DNA of 64,000 nt from assembly GCA_019633425.1 (NCBI GenBank), contig WSUB01000039.1, positions 124,001 through 188,000 on the forward strand, read 5' to 3'. The notes beneath the pieces are model-generated. The model did no database searches, was not told where the DNA came from, and worked only from the letters and a program-made list of their open reading frames with translations. This DNA comes from Tulasnella sp. 424 (lineage: Eukaryota; Basidiomycota; Agaricomycetes; Cantharellales; Tulasnellaceae). Both the position numbers and the translations under genes were made by a program. Numbering within the stretch: the first letter of the stretch is position 1; every line of letters starts with the position of its first letter. Shown piece after piece: positions 11,735 to 21,830 of the stretch.

Positions 11735-12980
11735 TTAGATCTGCATTACACCTATCATGAAGCATTCAAATCGGCTTACAATATTACTTGATCGTGTCCC
11801 GAAAAATGTCGTGGCCCGAGCTGAATAAACCGTGAACTGACCGCTGAGAAACTCAGACAGTCGCACGTGCAATTGATCCTTGCCTGATCCGAGGCCCAAA
11901 ATTATCAAACTTGTACACCGTGGAGTCTTAAGCACGTGAATCTATTCTCACCTCCATTTTCTCGCCAAGTGAGTGTCATTACGCCCGCATCGTCGAGATC
12001 CCAAACTTTGGGTGAACATTGGGCTTGAGAAGTCGCCTCAAATATACTGAACTTTATGGGAACTCCCGCTGCATCACAAGGTTTGAGGAGTCCATATCTG
12101 CAATCGTATGACGCGTCTTTATGTATTGGACCCCCTCGGGTATAAAATAAAATAAGCTCACTGGTTTATATCCAAGGGGTCAAAGGTAGCGGTAGACCAC
12201 CGAACACAAAGCCCAGACCACCCATTCACATTCTGCGCAAGTTAACGGCCCAGGGTTAGCGACAGGACGCTCGGTGTTGTTTGCAATCTCACCAGAATAC
12301 GCAACTCTGTGCCCCCAGAGTCAGCCTGAGCTTTTACGTGAAGTGCTTCATCAGAGTTAGTTGTCAACTGGCTCGAAAACATTCCCAGACTAGTTGAAAT
12401 CCATCCTTTCGCGGTTCCCTTTGTGTCTTCCACTCGAATCCTGGCCTTCTTACACTCGGAAATCGTAATCTTTTTACCAGCTAGGGAAAGGGGAGCTGAT
12501 CCAGCAGCACTAGTGGCGACTCCAGCGGATGGTGCGGCGGCCGCAGCGGGGGTCGGAACGGTCTTTGGCGGTCTGTAACAAGCAGTCGAGTCAGATATCC
12601 TCGAGAACAATCGAGCGAACTGAGAGGTTGTATCATCACAGGTGCGCGTTTGGTCCGACATCATCCTCGTCATCAGATGGTGGGTACTGATCCAGCAAAG
12701 CAATCTGCAACGCGGACCAATCCATCTTCACCGAGTTGTCTTGCCGGGCATACCACCGCAAGGCCTTTCCCGATAAGCGAGTGGCAGCGTAAGTGGCCAT
12801 CCACTTATTGTCTTCCGTCTTGTCTTTCTCGAAAGCGTAGGTGTAGACGGCTCGGACGAATTCTTCGCAATCTGAGCCTGACCCACCACGGAAGACGGGT
12901 ACACCTGCAGAAGATTTCTTGCCACGTCAACGCCCCCTTCCTGCATTACAGTTGACTTCCGAGATACCTGGATCAGCCAT
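11735..12980 (-). CDS. Gag-like domain protein, copy 2
   Basis: Six exons: 12980-12968, 12904-12640, 12572-12293, 12232-12162, 12097-11952 and 11883-11735. They sum to 924 nt and encode 307 residues, fully open. Exon 1 (ATGGCTGATCCAG) and the Gag-like exon are nearly the same as in copy 1 (GVPVFRGGSGSDCEEFVR..). Exons 5 and 6 have diverged more (CDAAGVPIKF; GKDQLHVRLSEF). The open frame, despite a neighbouring pseudogene of the same age, argues that the gene is under selection. Function is unknown. It is part of duplication unit 2. Confidence 0.78.
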
Positions 12981-13365
12981 GGTAAAGTTAGGTTGTGCAA
13001 ATGAGTGAATCGGTGGCCGTTGGGTGTTTCTTTGAATGGTGAAGGTGGTTGAAACGTTGAAAGGAGCTTCGAGCGACGCGGAGGGAACGCCACAACGGGC
13101 TCGGTCACACGGATACTTAAATTTCGCTACCACCGTCAAAAGTTCTAAACTCGTATGCTAGGCAAGGTAAAGATAATCTGGGAAGCTATCCAGTTCATTT
13201 GTAATATAGCTCCAGACATGGCCGATGACAATGCTTTCAGGCAAGAGGTTACAACGAACTGGGAGGCCATTCTGTCGCAACATCCACAAACAAATCAAAC
13301 GCTCACTCCAGAGCCTCGTAGAATAGTTTCTTTAGGTTGGTGTGAAAGAGAAGGAGTAAGAGATG

Positions 13366-14575
13366 TCAGTCGCCCAAAATGTTGCCTGTGGCACTCGATA
13401 AGCTTACAACTTTGCTTTCTCCAGGCTCCATATTTCCGAGCCTCATATTCTCAGAAAGAGCTTGTGTGGTTCTGAACCGGATCCCGTTCTCGGCAGTGAG
13501 AATAGCGCTTAACGGAACCTCGTCTGATCCCGATCCGGACATAGTCAAAATGGGGTACTGTATGAAATCTCAGTCGAAACGTCGACCTTACATGTTCCAT
13601 CTCGCCAAGTTAGCGCGATCGGGCCATTATCCTTCACGTCCCAGGCGTTAAGTGAATACGAGACCGGGAGGGGTCCTGTTTCCGTGACGCTCCATGTTCT
13701 TGGCTTTCCTGCCTCGTCGCATGGTTTGGGAAATCCGAATCTACAGAAGGGCAAGAGTTCAAATGTTTCAAATGTTCCAGTGAAACAATCGGGGTAGCTC
13801 ACTCCTCCGATGCTTTGGGGTTAAAAGGGTCGCGCGACCAACGTATACCGAGTCGAGACCATCCGTTCACATTCTGCGACATGTGGTTAGTACATAACAG
13901 AAGGACAGAAGTAACGAGTCACCTATATTCTCACTCGAATATGCAATACTGTTACGGTTGCGCTCAGTCTTTCGAACTGTACGTGCAGTGCGCTGCGAGG
14001 CTTGGTTACCAACGGTCCCATAGACGCCTGCTGGGTTCCGATCCATCCTTTGAACCTTCCCTCGTTATCTTCCACTCTTATTCTGGCCTTCTTGCACTTA
14101 GAAACCGTGAATCCCCCGTTGATGATACGAGCATCAGTCGATAACGGGGCAGCCGCAGGAGTCGGGACGTGTGTGGGCGATCTACAAAGAGCAAGAGAGT
14201 TAGTGATTCCTCGAATCTTGCCCGGTTGTGGTCTGCATAGTCACAGGCCCATTTTGGGATCTTCATCGTCCTCATCCTCAAGCGAAGGGTAATGATTCAG
14301 TAAGGCAACTTGCAATGCGGTCCAATCCCATTTCATAGCGGGCTCAAGTGGTGCAAACCAACGCAAAGCCTTGCCGGATAACCGAGTCCCGACGTAGTTC
14401 GCAATCCAGTTATAATCATTAGATTTGCCATGACGAAAGGCGTAGGCGTAGATGGATCGGATAAATTCTTCACAGTCAGCTCCTGATCCCCCGCGGAAGA
14501 TAGGCACGTCTGCATACTGTGCGTTTAGGATTGTCCCCGCAGCCAACTTCCTTCGAACATACCTGTATTATCCAT
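13366..14575 (-). CDS. Gag-like domain protein, copy 3 (older paralog)
   Basis: Exons 14575-14563, 14509-14245, 14181-13935, 13873-13803, 13740-13592 and 13523-13366 sum to 903 nt and encode 300 residues. The gene starts MDNTD and runs into VPIFRGGSGADCEEFIRSIY, KALRWFA and ALLNHYPS. The C-terminal half has KKARIRVEDNEGRFKGW and NVNGWSRLGIRWS. All five intron positions match copies 1 and 2, though the sequence is much more diverged, so this is the older member. For the last exon an alternative upstream acceptor would break the frame, and the chosen one keeps it. No other retroelement genes are nearby. Confidence 0.78.
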
Positions 14576-15041
14576 GTCCAACTAAATAAAACTGGGTGTG
14601 AATTTCTGTCGTTATTTCCGTTAATGAGGACGGTGGTTTAAGTTGAAAGGGAGCTCAATCGATCGCAGCAATGGTAACGTGGTCGAAAGAGATCTGGTCG
14701 CGGTTAGTTGGATTTCGCGGACGCCTTGAACCACAATATTGCTTCTGTTATCGAAACTCGATATCTAGACTTAGATATGCATGTTGAGGAGAATATGGAG
14801 GCATTCCAACGAGTTCTCAGCAGCTCACGACCCAAGATCGTGCTTGTCAAACAGGCTGATGAACTTCGCGACCAAGAGAACATGTTGTATGATAGGACAC
14901 TGGGTATATGTACAAAGTCTACACAGGTTCACTTAGAAATCATCAGGAAGGAAATGTCATCCACAAATGGTCTTAATGCGTCTCTCGTGGCTGCGCACTC
15001 CTTGCAGTCCTCGTTTGCCACAATCACAATCTGTGGACAGG
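14576..15041. other. Spacer between Gag-like copy 3 and the F-box gene
   Basis: A plus-strand ORF at 14708-15061 (starts MDFADALNHNIASV) fills most of this spacer. It shows no recognised domain and no splice partner, so it is not called as a gene. The promoter of copy 3 must lie at the left end. Confidence 0.4.
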
Positions 15042-16694
15042 TTACGCCTCCTCGCTGGTAAGAGCGACGTCCCTCGAGTTTCCGTTTGACGTCGTCCTTC
15101 CATGGGCAAAGGCACCCGTTAAGGAGGATACCAAGAGATTCGGCGGGATGTGAAGTGACGATTCCACCTGTGAATCCTCCTGGATGAACGTATCGACTAT
15201 CTGGGAGATCTCGGGGTTCCCAGACACGCCGACGACTTCCAGATTCCTCAAGGGGGTCACGAGATCTTGCACCGTGCTAAACCGACTCGTCGGCATGTTC
15301 CCCAGAGACGCGGTTGGTGGGAAGATCAGGGCACTAACACATAGCTCCACGATCTCGGAGAATTTCTCGAGGGCCCATTCGAGCACGGGTCGCCAGTCAA
15401 AGCCGGGAAATTTTATCGAAACAAGTTGTTCTGGTCGGACCATGCAGAACCAAACCCCACACGTGGCTAAGGTAAGCTTGAACCGAGTTACCCCTTGAAG
15501 TAGGGTTTGTAACTTTGGCTTGATAGCTCCGAGGAGATGGTATGTCATGGGCGAGATTTCTTGAGAGCCGAAAAAGTGGTAATGAAAACCGATGGTTGCG
15601 ACCTCCAACCGAGGGCATCGAAGATGATCGAGGACGGTGGCGGTGGGGACGGGATAGGCACCCACTAAGGTTAACTGTCGCAGTTGTGGCAGGTCTGCTG
15701 GAGAGAATGTCTTCGTGGAAGTGGAATCGGTAGCCTTGATAAAAATGTCCAACTCCAGTTTTCCAGCCGAGGGCACCCTGCAAGCAATGCCAGGACCTCG
15801 TTTATTGTGGGGGACCCCCGTCCCCAATAACCGATCCTTAGTTCCCGGAGGTGTGGCCAGTTGGGAGTACCCCATTCCACCCAGTAAGCAATGTCGAGCG
15901 TCTCTAAGAGTGGCGTCTGTCCTTGGAAGAAGTGGTGTGCGGAGAGTGTTTGCCGGACTCCGACAACGTCCAGAACACCGAAGCTCGCGGGTGGCTTGAC
16001 CTGCAGATACCGGAGTGCGGGGGCTGGTGACCACAGAAGGTGAGGAAGGCGATATTCTTCGATGGCGATGCGTGCGGATTGCCAACGATGGATGTGCCTG
16101 GCAAGAAACTCGAGCGCCTCGTTCGATCCTTCGGTTTGGAAGTACGGTCCGCCGGTTGCAAGAAAAGCCAGAGGTCGTTGACTTGACCTCTCCAACGCCA
16201 TCTCAATTAAACGTCTTGGGGTATCCACGTTGCAGACCGTCCAAAGTGCCGAGCATGAAACTGCGACGTTGTACCACCGACTACAGACATGCGAAATGGC
16301 GACGGCTCGCCGAATGTGACACCGCCCGAGTGCGTCCTTTTCCTCGAGAGGGTCATCTTGAACGCTGGAAGCGCAGACAAAGATGGAGCTTAAGGTTTCC
16401 AGTGGAATACGGAATATTACCGAGCGTTGCGTATTCAGGAACTGTCGAAGAGTGGGTCGCTCGATCTTGTGCATCCTTCCAAACCGTTGAACCGCGTCCT
16501 CGACCACTCCAAACATTCGGTCAACCTCTTCTGTGGTGAACCTGAGACAAAATTATTAGACAGCGAGCCATGTAACGATATAAACAGTCATACTTCTCCG
16601 GTGGGACATCTTCTAGTTCTCCCATCACACCCAAAGCTTGGAATCGAGATAGGAGCTCCCCAACCTCGTGTTTTGCTTGTTGTCTGTCGGCCAT
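15042..16694 (-). pseudogene. F-box protein with a single frameshift
   Basis: Exon 1 is 16694-16594 (MADRQQAKHEVGELL..) and joins exon 2 at 16541 (FTTEEVDRMFGVV..). The F-box-like core reads IPLETLSSIFVCAS, then HIRRAVAISHVCSRWYNVA, typical of mushroom F-box proteins, which recruit substrates to SCF ubiquitin ligases. Leucine-rich repeat-like segments follow. Near 15759-15762 the frame shifts: LLAGCPRLE stops matching and the next frame continues with KLELDIFIKA, a natural LRR continuation, to a stop at 15042. One missing base in an A run explains this. Corrected length would be about 533 residues. It could be a recent pseudogene or a sequencing indel. Confidence 0.8.
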
Positions 16695-17246
16695 TCAAAG
16701 TTGTATGGATAGCGGGGCAATGAATATGGCGTTAGAAGCAAGCGGAGGAGTTTTTATACACCAAGTGACCAGGACAAAAGTGGAGAGAGAGAGTCTCGAC
16801 AAAGGACAAAAGTGGGTTTGGCGCAAAAACCTGTCAGAGGCGTGCGAAACTCCAGCGCCTCCATATGGCTGGTCCCTGCAGGACAAATTTGAGCTAATTG
16901 TTTCCTTACGACCAGGCCAGCAATTCTAACAGTTATCCTTCGTACTACACAGTATTATAATGATGGATAGATAAATTGTGGATATGAGATCTGGCAGTGA
17001 GGATGTTGCGAGCCAAACATCTTGGCTGGGCGGTGCCAACCAAGGACGGGACTGATTCTGTCTCGCGGGACATACAGATTTTATGAAGCTAATCAATTCC
17101 TAAATATAACATGAACTGCGAACCCGGGTTCTCTTTTGATCTGATCAACGACAAATTATGCGTTACGCTACCCGAACGCCCAGACATCATATGAGCAACA
17201 TCGCATAGCTTCCATGCGTGGTTCAGCTCGCCTTACACAAGAGCTT
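16695..17246. other. Intergenic spacer
   Basis: Promoter side of the F-box gene and 3' flank of MetAP2. No gene or repeat was recognised. Confidence 0.5.
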
Positions 17247-19069
17247 TCAATAGTCTTCGCCTCGTGAAACAATCTCCTTGCAAGTTGGGCGTAGGAGGAA
17301 AGTATGTTCCTGTAAGTGGATAATACATCAGCACCCCAGACGAACAAGCGAGCAAAGGCTTTCAGGCTTACAAATTGAGCAGTCATGCTACCAGGCGTGT
17401 CATACAGCGGTGGATAATCTTGCACAATGCCTTGGTTGACGAGGTTGTTTAGCTAACACAAACAGGTATTCATGGTGAGCGTCTTGCTGGTCAAGCCGCC
17501 AAGGAAGAAGACCGACCGCAAGGAGGTAATGGCTCGTGCCCGTTCGTTCAAGGTAGCGTCGACACCAAGGAAGTGTGCCAAAGTTTTTCTGGATTGTCTT
17601 AAATAGGGTTTTTGCCGTTTCAAGACTGTTGAGAGTCAATGGGTAAATAATCAAGAGACTTCCTCGGGTGAGGGGGAGGAGAAACATACCGTAACGGAGG
17701 GTTTTTAATCCCAGAATTCAACGCGTAGTGAGATACCTCGCCCTAAGCAGATGTGAAAGTCAGTGCTCCGGCTTTCTTCACCATCTCAAAGACCAACGCA
17801 CACTCTCCACTACCCTACCTCGACCTGTGCTGCCGAAAGTCTCAATAGCAAAATACTCTCCTTCCTCCATCTTGTCCTGATCGCGGCTTTTGACGATTGG
17901 CACACTCTTACCACCGTGGATTTTATAAGGCGTGATGTTGTGTCCGGTCAAATTGCCGATCGCCTTTACGGGGTAGGTGGTGCTACCCACACGACCATCC
18001 TTGTGGGGAATGGTAACTTCGTAGGACTCCATGACCTCCTGGATAGCGGCGCCGATATCACCAACGCGGACGTCAATTCCAGCTTCCCGTACACCGGTGT
18101 TGGTAGCTTCCTTAACAGCCTGAATGAGCGGGTTGTAATTCTGATCCCAGTGAACGGTGAATGCGCTATCGCAGATTTTGCCTCTGACTTGGACGCCGAT
18201 GTCGACCTTCATAATGTCACTTTCCTTTAGGACTGTTCGATGTGATGGCACATCTTAGCATACTATATCTTCGGCTGCGCCGATGTCCGGAACGCACCGA
18301 TGGTATCGTTAGAATTGGGGGTATAGTGCGCGGCACAGCTGTTCAGACTGAGGCCAGTTGGGAATCCTATTCCAGATTGCAGTTTACCCGAAGTGTCTTC
18401 CTCCACTAGGGCACGAGTGCCGTCTTCGATGAGGTTGGCGATTTCGAGCATCGACATTCCTGGTCGGATGGTCTTTCGAGCGTACTGGCGGACTTGGCGG
18501 TGAACTTCAGCTGCGCGACGAATGTTCTGATAGGTCTCGTCCGGGTTTTCGTTTGCGAGTTTCTCGAGTTGCTTTTTCTCGGCGGATGTTGTCCGGTATG
18601 AGTTACTGGGCCGGATTCAGCGTTAATGGACCAACGGTAATGAAGTAGGATAGACGTACTCGTTGAGGTATTCGCAGATTTCTCCTTCAGGATAAACGCC
18701 GTCAATGAATATCTTGCTCAACCCGACTCGAGGGGGCTCAGCTATGAGAGGTGGAATGACTATAAGCAAGCCGACGTCAGGGGCAGGGCGCCTCCGGCTT
18801 ACACTGGGTCGCTGGCTCTGGTTTCACTTCCTCTTTGACCCGGCCTTCAGCAATAGCCTGAGCTTTGGTCTTTCTCTTTCTCTTCTTCTTGGGCTTCGAA
18901 GCTATCGCCGTTGAGCCTCGATATGAGACAGGTGTGGGGATTGCTAGGCTATGGGCTTCTGCTCACCCCCATTCTCGTCTTTCGCCACATCATCTCCCTC
19001 TTCCTCTACATCCTCTACCTTTTCCGTGGTTTCGTCTGCGACTTTCTCCTTTGTGGGATCAGCGATCAT
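17247..19069 (-). CDS. MAP2: Methionine aminopeptidase 2
   Basis: A minus-strand multi-exon gene from ATG at 19069 to a stop at 17247. The N-terminus is acidic, then Lys-rich ([11 protein letters not shown]), as in type 2 enzymes that associate with ribosomes. Spliced junctions give [15 protein letters not shown] and [16 protein letters not shown]. The pita-bread fold metal ligands are all present: His in [10 protein letters not shown], Asp in [17 protein letters not shown] (two), His in [15 protein letters not shown], Glu in [12 protein letters not shown] and Glu in [18 protein letters not shown] near the end. The enzyme removes initiator Met cotranslationally when residue 2 is small. It is the fumagillin-sensitive class by family. 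Length about 430 residues, as usual. Confidence 0.95.
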
Positions 19070-19589
19070 GGAGAGTAAGAGTGTGGTGGGGTCAATGGAC
19101 TAGATTGCAATTCTCTCTCTCCGCTTAGCGCCGAGCCAAGATCCGCTCCCGTGGTGCAGCGCGCAACCTGCAGCTAAAGACCTAAATATCTTAAATGAAT
19201 AGGCTTATCGGAATCGTTCTCAGAAGAATACAGCCCAATGCTTATATCTGATACCAGATCCTTTAGCTGTGGGGTTTTGCTCTATGAGTTGGGAGGGGGG
19301 AGTGCTTGGTGAGGTGGAGGGCAAAGAGTGGGCAAACTGTAAATTCCACAAGACACGGTGTAGGCATATTGCTCAAAGAGAGTTCATAATCCATCTATAA
19401 GCAGCAAGAGTTTCATTCTACCAACGAGACAAACCCTCATTTGTTCAGGGCAACCGCTGGCCATGTGTAAGCGGGGCTGGAGAGGGCTGGAGGCAGAGCC
19501 TTGTGGCGGCTCCTGGGAAAGTTGGGTTTCAGCAGTCTGCAGCTGAACAACCATCACCCACTCTATCTCTCCCAACACCTATCTCTCAA
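19070..19589. other. Shared upstream region of MetAP2 and Sde2
   Basis: About 520 bp between two divergent starts. It must carry both promoters. Nothing else was recognised. Confidence 0.5.
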
Positions 19590-20544
19590 ATGGCGTACAC
19601 CTCTCTTCTAATTTCTTCTTTTGCTCCTTTCGGAAACTTTACAGTCTCAGTCCCTTCGGATACTTTCATTGCGGAACTCCCAGAAATCATCGGCAACCAA
19701 ATTGGGCTGGACGTGGAAGAACATGACCTAGCTTTGTCCCTGGTTCAAGGACCGCTTGGGTTGGGAGAAGAGCCCATCTCAACTCTTGAAGGCGATGAAT
19801 CGGGTCGACTGGTTACACTGCGTTTGGTACCAAGGCTGGCTGGAGGAAAGGGTGGATTCGGGTCGCAGCTCCGTGCGGCGGGTGGAAGGATGAGCAGTCA
19901 AAAGACCAGCAACAACGATAGCTGCAGGGACTTGAACGGAAGGAGACTCAGTACTGTGAAAGAGGCCAAGAAGTGAGTACCTTTTTACCACATGACTGAG
20001 TAGTATTGTTGATATTGACTGGTCTTCTGGCATTCTCGTTCAGGATAGCACAGTACCTCGAGGACGAACCACTTCGCAAGCAAGCAGAACTTGACGCTAA
20101 ACGAGCCAAGTTGGAGTCTTTGGAGAAACAACTGGGCATCAACGCTACAGACTCTAATGCGGAGGCCGGACCTTCGAATGCAGGGGATAAAGGCAAAGGA
20201 AAGGAGCCCGAGAAGCTAGCTGGCAAGAAGCACCGTTTCGATGATACCGAATATCTGGAACAGAGTGAGGCTATCGTGGATAATGTCAAGAGTGCCGTCG
20301 CTGCGGGTAAGTGGCTCGGGCCGTATATATCTACAGTAGTGCAAGCGAAGCTGACTAACGTGACCACTCTATAGCTCTACTAAAGAAGCGAAAGAAGGCT
20401 AGAACGGACTCGAATGCACCTGCCGCCGCCGCTCCTGCTGCCCGGAAGACGGTTGTGGAGGAAGCGCTTGCAGAGGCCAAGGCAGAGGCGGAGCCAGCTG
20501 CGAAACCTTTGGAGGAGACTGCCCCAGTTAGCGCAGCGGCGTAA
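19590..20544 (+). CDS. SDE2: Sde2, ubiquitin-fold splicing factor
   Basis: Exons 19590-19972, 20044-20306 and 20375-20544. The N-terminal ~90 residues form a ubiquitin-like domain ending in [19 protein letters not shown]. The GGKGG motif is the conserved site where deubiquitinases cut Sde2 precursors in fission yeast; the freed C-terminal part then enters the spliceosome to promote excision of selected introns. The next part ([16 protein letters not shown]..) is a charged helix conserved in the family, followed by a low-complexity acidic/basic tail that ends in an Ala/Glu-rich stretch. Length about 271 residues. The start at 19590 gives the compact ubiquitin fold; no upstream in-frame ATG fits better. 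Confidence 0.9.
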
Positions 20545-20752
20545 TGCTTTACTCTTGATGTAGTTACTACGATAGCATTCTCACTCTCTGTACTCTTACA
20601 TCATCAATGCACTGTCCGGCTATTAATGGGATGTTTGCTTTGTCAGCACGGTCATTTCAAATTGAACCGGGGCCCACACAAGTTCCTGAATTCTTTCTCC
20701 CTCTCCGGCGTTACCCATCACCACCCATCACCCTCCACCTCTCTCTGTCGCT

Positions 20753-21501
20753 ATGTTGGACATTACCTCTGTTGCTCAGCTTGATAAGCTTCTATCTGCC
20801 AATGGCTCTAAATTAACTGTGAGGCCGTATCTCAAACTGGATGTTCTGATGTCATTACTAATGCCGTCCGAACGCATCCGCTAACTGCGCAGGTCATCGA
20901 CTTCCACGCAACTTGGTGAGCCCGAATCCCTCCTAATGCCAAATCTTCTGAGTTGCCGACCTTGTCTAATGGCTTAGGTGCGGCCCATGCCACGCCATTG
21001 CTCCCAAATATGCGGCTCTTGCCAAGGAATTCACCGGTGTGCAGTTCCTGAAATGCGACGTGTACGTCAATGCCGCGTCCTGTATTCATATTACTCCCAC
21101 ATCTGACAAGAGCCATGTATACAGTGACGCTGCGGCAGATGTCGCAAAAAAATACTCGGTCTCCGCTATGCCAACCTTCATCTTTATCAAGAACGGCCAG
21201 AAGGTTGCTCAGGTCCGAGGTGCCGACCCTAGGTAAGGGGCTACCCCAGAGGCTAACCGATAATTCGAACCTGGTACTGAGCATGCTTGGCTTCAGGTCC
21301 CTAGAGGCTACTATCCGCGAGCATTCTGGCGCGGGCGGTGGAGCATTCGCCGGGAAAGGACAGACGCTAGCTGGGGGTCCCGCACCCTCAGATGGCTCAG
21401 ATGGCTTTAAGGAGGTTGTAAGCGGCCTCGACCCTCAGATGACTCTTCTCCTCGGACTCCTTGGTCTCTACGGACTGTACTGGTACTTCGGCAAAGCGTA
21501 A
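20753..21501 (+). CDS. Thioredoxin-domain protein with C-terminal membrane anchor
   Basis: Five exons. The start MLDITSVAQLDKLL leads through short introns to VIDFHATWCGPCHAIAPKYA, with the redox-active CGPC split by an intron after TW. The cis-Pro loop AMPTFIFIKNG is present. After the fold (about residue 105) comes a Gly/Ser-rich linker, then MTLLLGLLGLYGLYWYFGKA at the very end. This is a typical tail anchor, so the thioredoxin domain probably faces the cytosol on ER or mitochondrial outer membrane. There is no N-terminal signal peptide. It may act as a membrane-bound disulfide reductase. It lies 208 bp downstream of SDE2 on the same strand. Confidence 0.88.
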
Positions 21502-21830
21502 AGCCGCGTTGCCCTTCTTCACTTCCGTTCTCTTATATATACCTTCGATGCTGTGCCTGTTGAAATAAATCGGAGCGACTTCCTTTCTCCGTACCGATGC
21601 GCTATACAACTACCCAGCTTCGAAGGATCGGTGGTGTTCAACATTCTCCCCCGTCGTTGGTGGCGTTTCCTGGGAAAACTCGCGTCAGATCCTGTTTGAG
21701 CACAGGCAACATTCGAATTTGTTCACCACACTCAAAACCCCCCGCTTCGATCACGACCACGCCCAAAAAAGGTCCCTTCGTCCTTCACTGACGGTCTTGG
21801 AAAGGGATTCTTTCAAGATCGCAAGCAAAA

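Larger units (their letters stand above)
7316..13398. repeat. Tandem segmental duplication, two ~3 kb units
   Basis: Unit 1 (about 7316-10549) and unit 2 (about 10550-13398) align along their length. Each holds the 3' part of the paralog-2 gene, a complete Gag-like gene on the minus strand and a spacer. The joint is readable near 10549: the spacer end GTGGCACTCGAT, which recurs at 13387, is fused to CAGCTTCCGGACTCGCTCAG from inside exon 1 of the 7199 gene. The units have diverged by many substitutions and small indels, and unit 1 has an extra ~300-bp insertion at 9922-10221. Confidence 0.85.

Noticed and set aside
13155..13475. ORF MLGKVKIIWEAIQFICN.. as a gene
   Set aside because: The matching part of unit 1 (10290-10550) is full of changes that break it. 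Probably spacer or an old gene remnant.
14708..15061. 117-residue ORF MDFADALNHN..
   Set aside because: No domain, no splice partner and a GC-poor context unlike the neighbouring genes. Kept as spacer.
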